A stretch of DNA of 8,008 bases from Dehalococcoidia bacterium (lineage in GTDB: Bacteria; Chloroflexota; Dehalococcoidia; GIF9; AB-539-J10): the NCBI GenBank assembly GCA_030603485.1, contig JAUVXS010000080.1:1-8008 (forward strand), written 5' to 3'. The notes under the pieces are model-generated. The model worked only from the letters and a program-made list of their open reading frames with translations, did not search any database and was not told where the DNA came from. A program made the translations under genes and the position numbers. Position 1 is the stretch's first letter. Each line of letters begins with the position of its first letter. This document shows positions 6,675 to 8,008 of the stretch, in pieces.

Positions 6675-6682
6675 TTAGTAAA

Positions 6683-6696
6683 CGCCATGTAAACTC
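6683..6696. repeat. 14-bp direct repeat, copy 2 (after the palindromic element)
   Basis: An exact second copy of CGCCATGTAAACTC from the recO 3' end. Read in the recO frame, the sequence gives P-C-K-L-S-T then TGA, so this copy still looks like a gene end. It begins 8 bases after the right terminal inverted repeat. Confidence 0.75.
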
Positions 6697-6701
6697 AGCA
6701 C

Positions 6702-6730
6702 TTGACAAGCATATAAGGGAGGGGTAAAAT
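6702..6730 (+). promoter_or_regulatory. Near-consensus sigma70 promoter for trkA-trkH
   Basis: TTGACA (6702-6707), exactly 17 bases, then TAAAAT (6725-6730). The -35 is perfect and the -10 has one mismatch. The predicted start near 6737 gives a leader of about 165 bases. The -35 begins 5 bases after the second copy of the recO-end repeat. Confidence 0.6.
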
Positions 6731-6902
6731 CGCTGGACGCTTAACAGCGCTGGAATAGCGAAGTAATATGAATGGAGAGTGTCTGGTATTCCAAATCAAA
6801 CCTCAAGTTTATTTGCTCATTGATCTGCAACTCCCCTTTCCTGCATCAGGTTGTTGATTCATTGAAAGTAAGGCAAAGTGAATTCACTATTGAAGAGAAG
6901 TA
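6731..6902 (+). promoter_or_regulatory. Untranslated leader of trkA
   Basis: A long leader without a convincing gene. Near its 5' end CGCTG (6731-6735) can pair with CAGCG (6745-6749), in competition with CGCT (6748-6751) pairing AGCG (6757-6760). Only a weak purine-rich ribosome binding site (GAAGAGAAG, ending at 6900) precedes the ATG. With the repeat element and promoter, this accounts for the gene-free stretch from 6534 to 6902. I recognise no known riboswitch. Confidence 0.4.
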
Positions 6903-7559
6903 ATGTATATTGTAATAGCAGGCTTAAGTAACATAGGGAGGAATCTGGCGGAGCTCCTTATTAAAGAAGGAAATCAAGTGGCGGTTATAGAGCGGGACTC
7001 TGCGAAATGTGCTGCAATAGCAGAAGGTTCTGACGTGATGGTGATTACAGGAGATGCTAGCCAGAAGTCCACCCTCGAACAGGCGAGAATCAGAAATGCC
7101 CATGCCTTTGTGGCTGCAGCTGGTGATGACTCGGAGAATTTAATGCTTTGCATGGTAGCCAAGGAAATTGGGGTAAAAACGGTGATTTCTCTTGTAGAGG
7201 AGCCAGAGCATACGGAAACCCTCAGGCAGGCTGGGATTAGTTTACAGGTTAACCCAGACATGGTAGCAGCCAAGCACATTTATCGCCTAATTTCACAGCC
7301 TTATGTGAAGGACTTTCTCTCTTTCGAAAGGGCAGAGATCTTCGAAATAGAGATTGAGGAGGGCATGAAATGTGTCGGGCAAAGTGTTTCTGGGCTAGCA
7401 ACCCCAAACGGTGTAAAGGTCCTCGTGGTACAAAGAGGGGGAAAATATCTGGATGCGGATAAGGAGATACAGCCTAAAGATTGGCTGACTCTCATTGTGA
7501 ATCGGGAATCTACCAAAAAGGGGACCGAATTCATGAATAGATGGTTCGCCAAAGGGTAA
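6903..7559 (+). CDS. trkA: Trk/Ktr potassium uptake regulatory subunit TrkA
   Basis: Cytoplasmic RCK protein that gates a TrkH/KtrB-type potassium channel in response to bound nucleotide. Its 218 aa fit the single-RCK (KtrA-like) form. The RCK-N Rossmann domain (about 1-130) opens immediately with beta-1 and the glycine loop GLSNIG (7-12), has an acidic residue ending beta-2 (Glu30 in VAVIERD), GDAS at 50-53 and the AAAGDDSENL turn at 71-80. The RCK-C domain (about 137-205) carries EIFEIEIEEGMKCVGQSV and DWLTLIV. In the glycine loop the usual second Gly is Ser (G-x-S-x-x-G). The start at 6903 fits because beta-1 begins at residue 2. The gene is transcribed from the promoter at 6702-6730, and trkH begins within its last 19 bases, implying translational coupling. 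Confidence 0.95.
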   Translation: MYIVIAGLSNIGRNLAELLIKEGNQVAVIERDSAKCAAIAEGSDVMVITGDASQKSTLEQARIRNAHAFVAAAGDDSENLMLCMVAKEIGVKTVISLVEEPEHTETLRQAGISLQVNPDMVAAKHIYRLISQPYVKDFLSFERAEIFEIEIEEGMKCVGQSVSGLATPNGVKVLVVQRGGKYLDADKEIQPKDWLTLIVNRESTKKGTEFMNRWFAKG

Positions 7560-8008
7560 AATTAACCCTCCACATCATTGGCTCATTCCTAAAATACTTC
7601 GCCTTAGCCTACATTTTCCCTTTATGTGTAGCTCTTTACTATGGCGAGGAGAAGTGGCACATTTACTTGTATGCGCTACTGCTCACTCTCGGTATCGGAC
7701 TAATTCTTGAGTTTGGATTCAAAACCGAGAAGGAAATAGAGCGTGCCGATGGTTTTACCATAGTGGCCTTCACCTGGCTTCTCATCCCGCTCCTTGGCAC
7801 ACTCCCTTATGTATTTCTGGGATTGGGTTTTCTCGATGCCTTTTTCGAGACCATGTCAGGCTTCACTACCACCGGGGCTACCATACTAAATGTGGTAGAA
7901 GAATTGCCCAAGAGCGCTATCTTATGGCGTAGCCTTACTCAGTGGCTGGGCGGAATGGGAGTAATAACTTTATTCATTGCTATTCTACCGAGATTGGGAG
8001 TGGGAGGT
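7541..8008 (+). CDS. trkH: Trk-type potassium transporter membrane subunit TrkH (3' truncated)
   Basis: N-terminal 156 residues of the potassium-translocating subunit of the Trk system, an inner-membrane channel-like protein of the SKT superfamily. A first membrane helix spans about residues 14-34 and a second about 40-60. After the charged loop KTEKEIERAD, a third helix (about 71-95) leads to the first pore loop SGFTTTGAT (106-114), whose TTGAT is the selectivity-filter segment. WRSLTQWLGGMG then begins the next helix, and the gene runs off the window. ATG at 7541 directly follows an in-frame TAG (7538-7540), so it is the earliest possible start, and it overlaps trkA by 19 bases. No strong ribosome binding site is seen, consistent with coupled translation. 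Confidence 0.94.
   Translation, partial: MVRQRVKLTLHIIGSFLKYFALAYIFPLCVALYYGEEKWHIYLYALLLTLGIGLILEFGFKTEKEIERADGFTIVAFTWLLIPLLGTLPYVFLGLGFLDAFFETMSGFTTTGATILNVVEELPKSAILWRSLTQWLGGMGVITLFIAILPRLGVGG

Noticed and set aside
6768..6857. A 29-codon ORF in the trkA leader.
   Set aside because: No Shine-Dalgarno sequence and no recognisable composition; a chance frame in a short leader is expected.
6731..6902. A c-di-AMP (ydaO-type) riboswitch upstream of the potassium uptake genes, suggested by context and a GCTTAA near the 5' end.
   Set aside because: The conserved G-rich ydaO core segments are not visible and the pairing pattern does not match. A covariance-model search would settle it.

Overview
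The window reads as ordinary bacterial chromosome of moderate GC. RecO, Shine-Dalgarno-led genes and sigma70-like promoter hexamers argue for a bacterium. Acyl-CoA dehydrogenases beside NDP-forming acyl-CoA synthetase alpha proteins, together with dispersed TGTCATTCTGAG-type repeats, recall uncultured Chloroflexota (Dehalococcoidia-like) or anaerobic fatty-acid-oxidising lineages. That placement is from memory and is weak.

Layout. (1) 1-2082, plus strand: two tandem acyl-CoA dehydrogenase genes, the first cut by the window edge, closed by an intrinsic-terminator-like hairpin at 2109-2139. Their active-site residues look complementary: the first keeps a candidate catalytic Glu and lacks the usual FAD-side Arg/Gln motif, and the second is the reverse. 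This suggests one heteromeric enzyme. (2) 2235-5544: two divergently transcribed, clearly paralogous acyl-CoA synthetase (NDP-forming) alpha-type proteins. Both keep the phospho-acceptor His, and neither has an ATP-grasp domain. Between them lies a ~400-base region with a good plus-strand promoter (TTTACA-N17-TATACT with extended -10) and, in the resulting leader, a hairpin followed by TTCTTT that could act as an attenuator. (3) 5545-6533: recO, preceded by a TATAAT box inside a small palindrome, a 21-codon ORF with a good ribosome binding site, and an imperfect inverted repeat. (4) 6534-6902: a 130-bp palindromic dispersed-repeat element bracketed by a 14-bp direct repeat that duplicates the 3' end of recO, then a near-consensus promoter and a ~165-base leader. 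(5) 6903-8008: trkA and the 5' part of trkH, overlapping by 19 bases, encoding a Trk-type potassium uptake system.

How they fit together. Regions 1 and 2 form a carboxylic-acid catabolism module: acids are converted to CoA thioesters (or thioesters are cleaved to conserve ATP) by the synthetase proteins with an ATP-grasp partner encoded elsewhere, and the thioesters are alpha,beta-dehydrogenated by the dehydrogenase pair. The substrate cannot be read from the sequence. RecO (recombinational repair) and TrkA/TrkH (potassium homeostasis) are housekeeping neighbours with no obvious functional link. I see no CRISPR array, phage gene, transposase, rRNA or tRNA. The window looks metabolic and housekeeping; the less expected signals are the split dehydrogenase active site, the leader structures and the recO-end duplication around the repeat element.
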